Source: Terfezia claveryi (taxonomy: Eukaryota > Ascomycota > Pezizomycetes > Pezizales > Pezizaceae). From it: 64,000 nucleotides of DNA. The DNA lies in NCBI GenBank assembly GCA_015179025.1, contig WHUX01000010.1, positions 372,001-436,000 of the forward strand, written 5' to 3'. Below are positions 23,304 through 33,489 of the stretch, one piece after another (position 1 is the stretch's first letter; each line of letters opens with the position of its first letter). A program made the position numbers and the translations under genes. The notes under the pieces are model-generated. The model saw only the letters and a list, made by a program, of their open reading frames with translations. It made no database searches and was not told the DNA's origin.

Positions 23304-25077
23304 CTAACTCCCAATTGTTTTCAATCCACTCAACCTCACCACCCCCCCTCCCCTCCCTTGATTTGCAACCTCAATCTTCCCGCCCCCCACCGCCCCCATA
23401 CCCTCCTCTGCGCCCTCGCCCTCTCTCGCGCCTATACTGGCCTTCCACCTCCTCGCCTCCTCCACCCGCACAAAACCATTTCCCTCCCGCTTGAGTACCA
23501 CGACTTTCTGCTGGCGGGCTATGTAGCCTTTAATCATGCCCTGGTCGAGGAGGTCCAATACAACGCCCTCCATATCGTCCAGCGTATACTCTCCCTCCTC
23601 GTGGGCGTCCCTGGTGGGGATGAACGGGTCGTGTTCACTGAATAGTACCGCCCCAGGAGCGTGTGGCGGGACGTGGTGTGCACGTGTGGAGAGGAAGTTT
23701 GCAAGATGGAGGAGTGAGTAGAGGTTTAACTGCGGCGGCGGGGTTTTAGCAAGGCCCTTGTTGAAGGGGTTTACCGGAGCGCGGAGCTCATTTCCAAGGA
23801 TAAACGTCATGCGGCAGAGGGAGCGCCAGAGGAGTTCTTCACTGCAGCGCCACAAGAGGAGGTATAACCCTTTCTGTCTCAGCCAAGATGCTGAGCGCCG
23901 CATTTCGCTTCTAAATTCGATAAAGTTCCCGCTGCGGAGGTGGATTGTTATGGGATGGAAGATCTCGTAAAGCCCTGCGGCTTCAGGGCGGGAGTAGAGG
24001 TATTTGGTTGGTGGCTTTCCGATGAGGATGGCTGACGGGAGGAGGTAGGTTAAGATTAGTCTGCGCTGGGAGGGGCAGAGGGAGGGGCAGAGGGAGTAGG
24101 ATGTTGATAGGGCGGTGAAGGCGGGGAGGAGGGAGGAGGGGGAGGTTAGCGATAGGTTGAGGTGGTGTCGGCCTAGGTAATATGTGTATGTGCAGTGTTG
24201 GGATTTGGGGAAGTGCGTGGGGAGCAGGGGGGGGAGGGAGGATTGGAGCAGGTTGGTGTGGATAGTGGGGCAGAGGCGGATTTGGTCCAGCTGTATTGGG
24301 GGGGTGTTAGTAAGCGGAGAAAAGAGATGGGGTGGGGGAGAGGGGCGTACTTTAAAGTATAATTTGAAGAGGATGTTTGCAAGATGGAATGCGGCTTCCT
24401 TCTTGCCGAGATTGTTCCCCGTGGTGCGGTCGCCTAGGGCGATGTTGAAGGCCCGGAGAACTATTCGCGAGGCGTCATTTGCTGCAGGCTGTCGGGGGTT
24501 GTTTGTGATTTGGTCTATTTTGATCGCCAGGGTCGAAAGGATCGTGGCGGCGGTTTTGATGAGTGGAAGGAGGAGGATTCCCTGTGCAGAGGAAAATGCG
24601 GAGGAGATTTGCCTGTCAAGTCGTGGTACTATTCGTTGGTCAACCCTCTCGGGCGTGACAATCCAGTTGCTCTTGGAGAGGGTTGGGGGTTGGGGGAGGG
24701 GGAGGGGGAGGGGGGAGAGCCTACCCCATTAATGTACTCAGCTCAGAGCGCCATGCGTCCATCGCGGGGACACCCCCGGATCCCATAGCGACGCCCTCCA
24801 CGTCAACCTCGCGCAAGTAGGCCGCGCAATACCCAATGACCATGTCCGTGAAGGAAACCCATTCTTCGCCGAGAAACTCGTAGCATTGGTTTTCGATGTA
24901 GGCGGGTGTGAGCGGGAGGAGCTCGCTGCGGAGGGAGGCCATGAGGTGGTTCTGGAGGATGGAGTGGGGAGTGAGGAGGAGGCAGTTGCAGAGGAGTTGG
25001 GGGTCATTGTTGGCGCGTGCGTAATTGACTGTGGTGAGGAAATCAGTGAGGAGGGGCGATTGGCTTGAGGGAGCCAT
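23304..25077 (-). CDS. PCI-domain protein, CSN12/PCID2 (Thp1-like) family
   Basis: Exons 25077-24725, 24669-24351 and 24290-23304 encode 552 aa, with introns of 55 and 60 nt. Family members act in the TREX-2 mRNA-export complex (Thp1/PCID2) or associate with COP9 and splicing factors (Csn12). Support: NNLGKKEAAFHLANILFKLYFK followed by LDQIRLC, the TYLLPSAILIGKPPTKYL motif before the PCI domain, and a winged-helix end where EEGEYTLDDMEGVVLDLLDQG and MIKGYIARQQKVVVL match the PCI fold. A Gly-rich tail of about 40 residues is less conserved. Csn12 and Thp1 orthologues are hard to separate by eye, so no symbol is given. It shares a divergent upstream region with the TM9 protein gene. Confidence 0.85.
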
Positions 25078-25547
25078 GGAGGTGGTGGGTGGGGGGGGGG
25101 GGGTTGGTGGTGATGATAGTGGTGATGGTTGAAGGAATGTGGGAGGAAATTCCCAATTTATGCGTTACCGACATGCATATGTAACACGGTAATGCGTGTG
25201 TTTTGCATATATGCGCCCTTCCAATCGGCACCCATGTAATATGCAATACACAGCCATCGTATATCCATCTAAAATTGCGGATACATTCCCCATCTACAGT
25301 AAAGTGTCCCCATCCACTGTCCACATCTACTGTCCCCATCTACTGTCCCCATCTAAATATACGAAATCGAAAAATTCCAATATCTCGCTCATTGTTACAG
25401 GCTCCAGACCTTTCCTCCGACAGTATACTTGATCTTGAAACTCCCCTGACGCACCCGTGGCCACACAACACCGCATTCCACGCACGTTGAATACCTCCCC
25501 CCTCGAACAGAGCAGCCTCCAAATCCCCCCCCCCACCCAACCCCAGC
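25078..25547. promoter_or_regulatory. Divergent upstream region of the PCI gene (-) and TM9 gene (+)
   Basis: 470 bp between the two start codons. It holds a G run at 25088-25103, a tandem array of 13-bp units at 25306-25357 and a C-rich leader before the TM9 start at 25548. It probably contains both promoters. Confidence 0.55.
25306..25357 (+). repeat. Four tandem 13-bp units (GTCCCCATCTACT)
   Basis: Units start at 25306, 25319, 25332 and 25345 with one or two mismatches, plus a partial relative (CCCCATCTACAG) at about 25289. They lie in the middle of a bidirectional upstream region, roughly 190-240 bp before the TM9 start. Confidence 0.85.
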
Positions 25548-27646
25548 ATGCCCCCCCCTCGCCGACGACGGCCTGGCCCATTCTCATTCTCTCTCCTTCT
25601 CTCCCTCCTCCTCACTACTCAACCCTCTTCCGCATTCTACCTCCCCGGTGTCGCCCCAACCGACTACGCCGCCGGTGATAAAGTCCCCCTCAATGTCAAT
25701 CACCTCACACCCTCCCTCTCCAAGGAAGACCAGCGGCTCCATTCCCTCCTCTCCTACGATTACTACCTCCCCCAGCTGCACTTCTGCGAACCCCCCGATG
25801 GCCCCCGCGACGTGCAAGAGTCCCTCGGCTCCATCCTCTTTGGCGACCGAATCAAAACTTCCCCCTTCGACATCCGCATGGCACGCAACGAAACCTGCAA
25901 AGTCCTCTGCGAGAACGTCACATACCCCGCTGAGGATGCCCTTTTCATTAACACAATGATTGAGAGGAATTACAACTTCAATTGGCTGATTGATGGGTTA
26001 CCAGCGGCGACGGTTGGGATTGATAAGAATGATCCAAAGTTCCAGCTGTATAGTGTGGGATTTCCGCTTGGGAAGATTGTCCAGGAAAATGATTCTAGGC
26101 TGCAAATGTTGAATAACCACTACGACATCATAATTGACTACCACGTTTTGAACCGGGGTGGGGGAGTCAGTGGACTAGGCGATGGCGGGAAGGATACTCG
26201 CTACAGAGTCGTCGGAATCGAGGTACAGCCTCGGTCAATCCAACCCATCATCAGCACCGACGCAGAGGGAAATCCAATCGGAGACTGCACAACCAATCAA
26301 TCACCACTTCATTTGGAAGATGACCGGGATTCAATTTCCATAGAACATGGACACACAAGTGAAACAACCACAACCACAGCATTCACCTACTCCGTCTACT
26401 GGCGGGCCTCATCTACTCCCTGGGCAACCCGCTGGGACAAGTACCTCCACGTCAGGGACACGCATATCCACTGGTACTTTTTAATCAACTCCACCATCAT
26501 CGTCATCTTCCTCACCGGCTCCGTGGGAATGGTTCTCCTCCGGGCCCTGAGAAAAGATATAGCTAGATACAACCAGCTCAATCTCACGGAGGAAGACGTC
26601 CAAGAAGACTCTGGCTGGAAACTCGTCCATGGAGACGTCTTCCGCCCTCCGTCGAATCCTATGCTTCTATCAATCTTCCTCGGCAGCGGAGCACAGTTAT
26701 TCGTCATGACAGGATTCACCATCGTCTTCGCCCTCCTGGGCTTCCTCTCCCCCAGCAACCGTGGGAGTTTAGGAACCGTCATGGTCATTCTCTACACCCT
26801 CCTGGGCTTTATCGGCGGCTACGTCAGTGCCCGCATGTACAAAACGTGGTCTGGAGAAAGCTGGAAACGGAATATCCTGCTCACTCCACTCCTGGTGCCA
26901 AGTACTGTCTTTTTAGCATTCATACTCATAAACTTTTTCCTAGTGTTCGAGCAGAGTTCTGGTGCCGTACCGTTTACGACGATGTTGGCCCTAGTAGGAA
27001 TTTGGTTTGTGATTTCGGTCCCGCTTTCGTTCGTGGGTAGTTGGGTCGGATTCAAGCAGGAGCCATTTGCGAGTCCGGTTAAGACGAACCAGATTCCAAG
27101 ACAGATTCCCCCCGGGCCATGGTGGTTGAGACGGAGGGTGATGTACGCCGTTGGCGGAGCACTTCCTTTTGGTGCGCTGCTTGTGGAGATACATTTAATC
27201 ATGGGAAGCATATGGTTCCATAAAGTATACTACATGTTTGGCTTCTTGTTTGTCTGCTACGGCATCATGGTACGTTCCCCCCCAACTCCGCGGGTGCTGC
27301 ACTTCCTATTATTAAAATCACTAATTTTTTTTTTTTTGGGGGGGGATAGATTGCAACAACCTCCACAACTACGATCCTGCTAATTTACCACCTTCTCTGC
27401 TCAGAAAACTACCAATGGCCCTGGCGAGCATTCTTAACGGCGGGCTCAACAGCCCTGTATATAGCTACCTATGCCATCGTCTTCTGGCTGGGCAATTTGA
27501 ATATGGGTGGCGTGGCGAGTAATGTCGTGTATCTGGGGTATAGTGCTATTATTGGGTTTTTGATGTTTGTCCTCACGGGCGCAATTGGCTGGTTTGCGTG
27601 TTGGGCGTTTGTGAGGAGGATTTATGCGAGCATTAAGATAGATTGA
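25548..27646 (+). CDS. Transmembrane 9 superfamily (EMP70/nonaspanin) protein
   Basis: Exons 25548-27269 and 27350-27646, phase 0, encode 672 aa. A signal peptide (FSFSLLLSLLLTTQPSSA) is followed by FYLPGVAPTDYAAGDKVPL, the hallmark start of the family's lumenal domain, with YDYYLPQLHFCEP and SLGSILFGDRI. From about residue 300 there are nine hydrophobic segments, including FGFLFVCYGIM, with the last ones in exon 2 (LTAGSTALYIATYAIVFW; IIGFLMFVLTGAIGWFACWA). The C terminus IYASIKID is the conserved cytosolic KxD-type Golgi-retention signal. Family members reside in endosome/Golgi membranes and help sort glycine-rich membrane segments and support adhesion. The length matches yeast Emp70 (667 aa). 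Which of the three fungal paralogues it is cannot be decided here. Confidence 0.93.
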
Positions 27647-27947
27647 AGGGGGATCTGCGGTGCGGGAGCGTGAAGGAGGATGCCAAGTGCATGTGATGTA
27701 ATTTGACGAATTATTATTATTATACGGTAACCATTCAGGGTAAAGTCCATTTCCGTACCTCTCTCTTAAAACAACTTCTCCGATCAATACACACAATACT
27801 ATTTAGGGACCTTTAATGAAACCTCACCAAAGCAACCCAAAAACGCCCAAAACCCCTTCTTTAAAATAAAAAAAAAGATACTCACCCACAAAAGCAATTA
27901 ATTATTCTGTCATAACTCCCACGCCCTCTACGAGCGCACCCACCCAC
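27647..27947. other. Convergent 3' spacer
   Basis: 301 bp between the TM9 gene (+) and the SnoaL-like gene (-), with an ATT run (27711-27722) and an A run near 27870. No gene seen. Confidence 0.5.
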
Positions 27948-29061
27948 CTAAACCCCATCCCCTAGCTGCCTCCTCACGTCCCCACTATCCCACGCTACCC
28001 GACACCTTACCACCCTCCCACCTTTCAACCCCCCCGCCACCACCATCCCCAGACCCACCTCCCTCCCCGTCCCCTCGACCCCCGGAATTATCCACTCCAT
28101 CCTCCCTACATGCCTAAACTTCACCGCCACCTCATCCACCACGCTATTAACGCCCACCGTTCTCCTGAATACCCTCATGCGGAACCGCACTCCCGGCAAG
28201 GCGAGGGACATACGGATATGCATGAGTGGGTGTGGGCCGAGGAAGTCTTCCGGGTCGACATCCCCTCTCTCTGATACCCCATCTCCTCCCCCTCCTCTTC
28301 CTCCACCACCTCCACCGAACCCAAAGCGAACTTCAACATCCCCCTCAAAGTCCCTTCCGCCACCCTCCTCCCCATGGAACATCCAACCAATAAACTCCTC
28401 CCATCTTCTCTCAACCTCCACTCCCGACATTCCACCACCAACAGACGATCGTAAGACATCTAGATCCCTTGCCATAGCGAGCTCCGCCTCCACCCGCCTA
28501 TACACCCCCTTGCCCCTCGCCTGCTCCGCAAACCCTAAATTAACCCCGCCCTCTCCTTCCCCTCCTACATCACCATCACCATAAACCCATCCCACCACAC
28601 CCCTCCCCAACGCCAACTCACCCAAACCCCCGAACCCATTTCTCCCCCCTCCTCCACTCCTCATAGTTGTATGGACCACGACGCGCACCCCTCTTTCCCT
28701 CGCCCCCTGCGGGGCAATATACGCCGGGGGGTAATACGCCACGGTGGCCTTCAGCCTCGCGATCGGCTCACTCGTAAACTTGAGCGCATGCAACGCGGGT
28801 TTTCCAAACGCTGCAAATCGTTAATCCCCAAATCCTCAACTCCCAAACTATTGGGTGAGGAAGGAGAGGGGGAATACCAATAATCCCATACCCCTCCCCC
28901 GGCTCAATTTCATCCGCAACCCTCTGGAAGGCCCTCACGTCCGCATTCTCAATATAGTGTACGCTGTAACCCTCGTCGCGGTACCGCTGGAGCTGGTCTG
29001 GGTCGAATTGCGGGAAGTCGGAGGAAACAATCAGCAAGGGCCCGTCGGAGGAGGAGGACAT
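27948..29061 (-). CDS. Fungal SnoaL/NTF2-like protein with hydrolase-like N-terminal region
   Basis: Two exons, 29061-28878 and 28810-27948, joined over a 67-nt intron to give 348 aa. The N-terminal part (SSDFPQFDPDQLQRYRDEGYSV... EPGEGYGIIAFGK... RLKATVAYYPPAYI) resembles the alpha/beta-hydrolase half of fungal dienelactone-hydrolase-like proteins, but no clear catalytic Ser-centred motif is seen. The C-terminal part (HPLMHIRMSLALPGV; RTVGVNSVVDEVAVKFRH; MEWIIPGVEGTGREVGL) fits the SnoaL/NTF2-like fold: the HT-VDEVAVKF-H-WIIPG pattern is typical. The middle carries Gly-rich low-complexity tracts. A cytosolic small-molecule enzyme is possible; function is not established. The Gly tracts and missing nucleophile argue for caution. 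Confidence 0.65.
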
Positions 29062-29728
29062 TGATCTGCGGCTTTTGGAGTGCGGATGGAGGTAAGGTAC
29101 GGATTATGTATCAATTGATGTGACTATTAAGGTGGGGGGCCATGGTGGAAGGCCGAAGCCAAGACCCGGCTTTACTGGCGGAATGCCGATCTTGTCACAC
29201 AACAGTTTCCCGACCGCAGGTTTATAGTGTTTTCTTTTAATTCGGGATACGATTTGAGTCCTGATTGATCGGTCGGTAGATTCCCTTCTGATGGGGAATC
29301 TCGCGTATTCAAAGATTCGAGACGTGGAGAAAAGACTGGGCTTTTGATGCAACAAACTCGGCATGTTGGCAAACGCTGTACAGTGTCAAAGGAAACAGGA
29401 GGAAAGACTTCTGGAGGACGGAGCAGCTTCAGTCTGAATATTATGTATTTTGTCTCAATTTCAACATACGGTACCAATCAGACGCTGGTCCGTGGGCTGC
29501 GGTCAAGAGTAGCGGGTATCTATAGAATACAAGACAAGGAGGAAGTAGCGAAGATGATAGATTTCAACAAATCCCATAACCCCATCCAAGTCATCACAAT
29601 CAGGCCCCAAAAATCCTAGAGTAAGCATGCGCTTGCCTGCACCGCCCTTCCAACTCCTGATCGTCAACGCCTCTGCCGTCGCATGGCTACATCCACACCC
29701 GCCCGGTGACCTATATAGGCCGGGTAAC
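29062..29728. other. Upstream of the SnoaL-like gene; 3' flank of the phosphatase gene
   Basis: No gene recognised; short frames on both strands lack domains. Two copies of ACCTATATAGGCC, itself partly palindromic, lie at 29708-29720 and 29727-29739, the second overlapping the phosphatase stop codon. Confidence 0.5.
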
Positions 29729-31603
29729 CTATATAGGCCCTCTGCGGTTTGCCTGATCCATTGTCCATCTTCTCTTCCTTTCAACCCATGTCCCATGCTC
29801 CTCCTTACCGCTGTCACTCTCCTCGCTACCGGCGGCCTGCTCCTCCTCATCAGTAGAACCCGTTGTACTCGCGATCAATCTAACCGACGCACTCCGTTCC
29901 TTCTGCTCCCGTATTCTACGAACCCGCTCCCTATCAATAAACAACTTCCTGCTATTACTCCTGCTCAAGCCCTCCTCTGACGCACTTGGAGAGACGTCAC
30001 CGGCATTGGCTCCAGCTGCTCCAGCTGCTGTAACAGGTCGACTCCACAATCCTGTTGAAGAAACTGTCGACGCGACACTAGAGCGACGAGGTGAAACAGG
30101 ATTGCGTGTTGTGTCTTCGAAACCATTTTCCGAGAGTGGTAATAATGGGGACCCCAAACCTCCAGTACCACCGCTCACTAGTGACCAACCACCAAATGTA
30201 GAGCCTCCACCAGCGCCGGAGATTGCCCTAGTCCGAAGAGCACCAAGGGATGGAGAGTCTCTTCCTACAAGCTTTGGGCTATTTCCGGCCGTTGGATTCA
30301 TGAATGCCGCCATACTTCCTCGTCGCAGATGCTCCGTGCTAGCCATTACCTTCACATCATAGCTAACATTCAGCTCGGTAGACTCAACCGGACATACGGA
30401 TGGTGGAGGAACGATTCCTGTACTGTAAGTGCTCTTTTGTGATGGTTTTACCGTTCTGGATGATTTATCTGTCCGCTCTGCCATTGTCATTGATGCAATC
30501 CCGATGTCCATTAATACTGGCTTATCTGTCATTGCACCAATAAGAGCATTACATCCTGCCCCGTGAGTGACTAGTACAACAACAGTCTCAAACTCTCCCT
30601 CCTCTGGAGCATCGCTCTGTTGCTGGGTGGTTGAATCCCTCTCTGCAGACATATTGGGGCATTTCACTCCATCCGCAGGTTCAGAGACACTCCATCGTTC
30701 AGAATCCCGAGGTTTACCCCAAACTGTCTTGTAGGCCGTGATGCCCGCACCCACGGTGGAAAACCAATCTAGCATCTGCGTGTATCCCTTCCGAAATCGC
30801 TTATGCATCGTGGACCACTCTTCACCATACTCCCCTCCCCTCCCGAACTTAGTAGAATCCCATGAATAGTCAATGTCAATGCACTCCTTTGCATGTGAAA
30901 CGAATCCTCGTGGGATTGGTTTATTAGGGGAGATGGCGTAGCCAGGTACTGGGGGAGTGTAACCCACTGAAGTTGCGGTGGCAAGGCTATTTTCCAAATC
31001 CTTTGAGAAGGTGCTTAATGGTGACAGTGGTGTTTGCTGGGCATTCATGGATGGGTTCGGAAGAATTGCGTGTGCAGATGAAGGACGCATCAAATCAGCC
31101 TTTGATGTCGCTGCGAGCAGTGGCATTTCTGGAGGTGGCGAGACCTCTGTGAAGTAGTCTGGAGTAAGCCACTCGCCCAACCACGAATCTACCCGCAAAA
31201 TCGGCTTCATGTATTCTCGCTTTGGTGGCAAATTATCTATGTTGTCTTGCTGTTGTTGCTGACCCCAGGATATGGAAATTCCAGCTGATATAGCTATCGA
31301 CGTCTGTATACATCTGAGAAAGGGGCTTGTATGAATAACTATTCTGGTTTGTTTGGACTTGATTTCTGTACCCCTCGCCTTTGGGTCAGTCAGATTGAGA
31401 CTGCTGGTTGCCGGAGAGGCACTCCTTGAGCTCAAGATATTCGCAATCCTCTGTCCTAGACTCCTCGCTTGTAGCCACCCTCCGTAGGTCAGCGGTGGGT
31501 CATAGGGCGTTGCTGAAGTTAGATGCCAGCTGGAATCTGCTGCGTCGAGGCGGGCGCCATGACGGACGGTGAAGATGTATTGAGGAACGGAAGGATCGGC
31601 CAT
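29729..31603 (-). CDS. Histidine phosphatase (phosphoglycerate-mutase-like) superfamily protein
   Basis: A single exon of 624 aa starting MADPSVPQYIFTVRHGARLD. The RHG triad near residue 14 carries the phosphorylated His; HTSPFLRCIQTS supplies the second Arg, and VTHGAGCNALIG the second His, so the branch-2-like fungal PGAM core spans about residues 8-370. Between them are Ser/Pro-rich insertions (for example residues 155-220), and the last 250 residues are disordered, Ser/Thr-rich and end in a basic/acidic tail (WVERKRRWTMDQANRR). All catalytic residues appear present, so phosphatase activity is plausible. The substrate is unknown. Related proteins occur throughout Pezizomycotina as single-copy genes. 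Confidence 0.85.
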   Translation of the reverse strand: MADPSVPQYIFTVRHGARLDAADSSWHLTSATPYDPPLTYGGWLQARSLGQRIANILSSRSASPATSSLNLTDPKARGTEIKSKQTRIVIHTSPFLRCIQTSIAISAGISISWGQQQQQDNIDNLPPKREYMKPILRVDSWLGEWLTPDYFTEVSPPPEMPLLAATSKADLMRPSSAHAILPNPSMNAQQTPLSPLSTFSKDLENSLATATSVGYTPPVPGYAISPNKPIPRGFVSHAKECIDIDYSWDSTKFGRGGEYGEEWSTMHKRFRKGYTQMLDWFSTVGAGITAYKTVWGKPRDSERWSVSEPADGVKCPNMSAERDSTTQQQSDAPEEGEFETVVVLVTHGAGCNALIGAMTDKPVLMDIGIASMTMAERTDKSSRTVKPSQKSTYSTGIVPPPSVCPVESTELNVSYDVKVMASTEHLRRGSMAAFMNPTAGNSPKLVGRDSPSLGALRTRAISGAGGGSTFGGWSLVSGGTGGLGSPLLPLSENGFEDTTRNPVSPRRSSVASTVSSTGLWSRPVTAAGAAGANAGDVSPSASEEGLSRSNSRKLFIDRERVRRIREQKERSASVRLIASTTGSTDEEEQAAGSEESDSGKEEHGTWVERKRRWTMDQANRRGPI

Positions 31604-32802
31604 TTAGCAACTTTGTGTTGGGGGGAGATGATAACCCTTGGAAGTTTTTCAAACAGGATGACCTGACCGTCCCTCTTTCTGTGGACTTTTGACACAGAAA
31701 TTTCTTTTTCCTGCTTTTTTTCTCTAGCCCAAGCCAACGCTCCAGATTTAACCATGCGGGCACAACAAGTGCTTCTGTGTTCTTTTCCTGCTAGCGAGAC
31801 TTATGTCCACTGTTCAGTTGCTCTGCACTATGACGGAAGTAAGCAGATCAGACGATCGTCGCAAGTAAAAGGTAGAGGAGGCAAAGACGTATATTTGTAT
31901 ACGAAGGCGAAGTGAGTTCGGCAGAGGCTGCAGCACGAACTCAGGTGGGGACTCTGCTGAAATCTGATACTCAGAGTGTGGAGCTGAGTGTTCTAAAGTA
32001 TAAGCAGTGGAGTGGGGCGGGGGGGACATCGTCGGGCCACGGGGGGCGTCGGAGTGGGCCTGTGAACCTTCCTTCCATCTTCCTTACTGTGACTGATGTG
32101 ACTGAGCTGTGATTTGCACGACGAGACACGCGGGGGGGGATAATTTCATCACCTTTTGCCTGTTCCATCTCTCCCATGTGCATTTATACAGGCGCCCATG
32201 TCGAATTTAATTTCAGCATGTGAAGTCACGACACCCAACCAGAAAGTCCCATGAACCATGTCGGCCAGGTCCCTGGGTAAGTCAAGTTTGTGGGAGCTCC
32301 CGACAAGAAAACAATAATATTATATATACCGGTACAGGCCATGAAGGGTCACGTGCGCATTATACATACCGTAACTGGGAGAAATGAAGAATTGCATTGT
32401 ATTTGCTGAAGCCCATCTGTTCCAAAATGACATACAAGGGAGGGGTAGGGAATTGAATACAAATATATATAGTCGCGGAACCATAAAATATGAGCAAATG
32501 CGTAGCCGAAAAAGGATCCAACGCCGTCACAAAGGGGTTGAAGAAACGTTCGTATGGTTGCCTACAGGTTCCGTAATGAAAAACACATCATGCATAGCCA
32601 ACTTAAGGCGATAGGAAATTCGTCGAAAAATGCAACATGACGGAAAACAATCAAGACAAAGCAGAATAGAGTAAGGGTGTCAATCCCCAGATGAAGATTT
32701 TGTATAGCATATCTGGTTGGGCCCTGAGATGGGAAGCCAGATTCTGGGTTACAAAATAGGGCAACTGCTTGCCGGCCCTACCTTAGAACCCGTTTGTTCC
32801 AA
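31604..32802. other. Spacer between phosphatase and E2 enzyme genes
   Basis: 1.2 kb upstream of the phosphatase and downstream of the E2 gene. Short frames (for example 32384-32614) lack domains and look spurious. No repeat stands out. Confidence 0.5.
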
Positions 32803-33489
32803 TCAACACATTTCCAAGCTATCACGTACGCACTTCCTCACTTGCTTCTTGAAGCCTGTCGGGTCTTCTCGCCATTGTCTTGCAGCATTGACCTATACAC
32901 TGAATTTAGTGTCTACCGGACACAGAGCCTCATGAAGCAGCTTCACGCACATTTGCAGGTGACTCGTCGTTCGGGCTGCTGAGCATAGATATGACAGAGA
33001 TCAGGATTGACTCTGGGGTGTGAATTGGGAGCCAACGCTCTTGGACGGATTCATATCCATACCTGTGAGAAGAATGAGCTCTGATTCTTAATTGCATATT
33101 CCTACCTTGGACGACTCACTTGTCTTCTTCTGGGGGATGCAAGATGGAGATACAGACATTTCCGTCGGGATAAACTGTGAAAACAAAGTTTCGGGTTAGC
33201 AAGCCTCCCTGCATTTGCTCCGCTGGGATTTTGTACTGTTAGGGTGCCAGATCGGAGTTTCGAATTGCATCTTTGGTGGCATGAGTGGATAATCCTTCGG
33301 GAAGCTGAGCCTGGCTTTGAAAAACCCTCCCCCGTAGAACTTGCAGTCGTCGGATATCATCAACATCACCTCCCACTCGTAAATATTGTCGTCAATCAAG
33401 CCGACGCTGATGTTCGACAAGTCCTTATCTCCTTGCATCTCCTTGAGCTGCCGGCGGAGAAGGGCGGTGGAGCCAGCTGGCGAGGACAT
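32803..33489 (-). CDS. Ubiquitin-conjugating enzyme E2, UBE2G (UBC7-like) type
   Basis: Four exons (33489-33237, 33174-33120, 33062-32951, 32892-32803) with introns of 62, 57 and 58 nt encode 169 aa. The UBC fold is complete: LLRRQLKEM, GGGFFKARLSFPKDYPLMPP, the HPN motif, and the active-site Cys in YPDGNVCISILHPP. The acidic insertion after the Cys (EEDKYGYESVQERWLPIHT) and LISVISMLSSPNDESPANV place it in the UBE2G/Ubc7 class, which in yeast works in ER-associated degradation. The C-terminal half (WREDPTGFKKQVRKCVRDSLEMC) is typical. The first exon alone looks like a truncated E2 because it reads into intron 1; the spliced model restores full length. Confidence 0.92.

Noticed and set aside
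17748..31603. Biosynthetic gene cluster
   Set aside because: The genes are unrelated housekeeping functions without a backbone enzyme, tailoring set or cluster regulator.
33196..33240. Truncated C terminus of the E2 enzyme in the unspliced frame
   Set aside because: The frame simply reads into intron 1; splicing restores the active-site exon and a full-length UBE2G-type enzyme.
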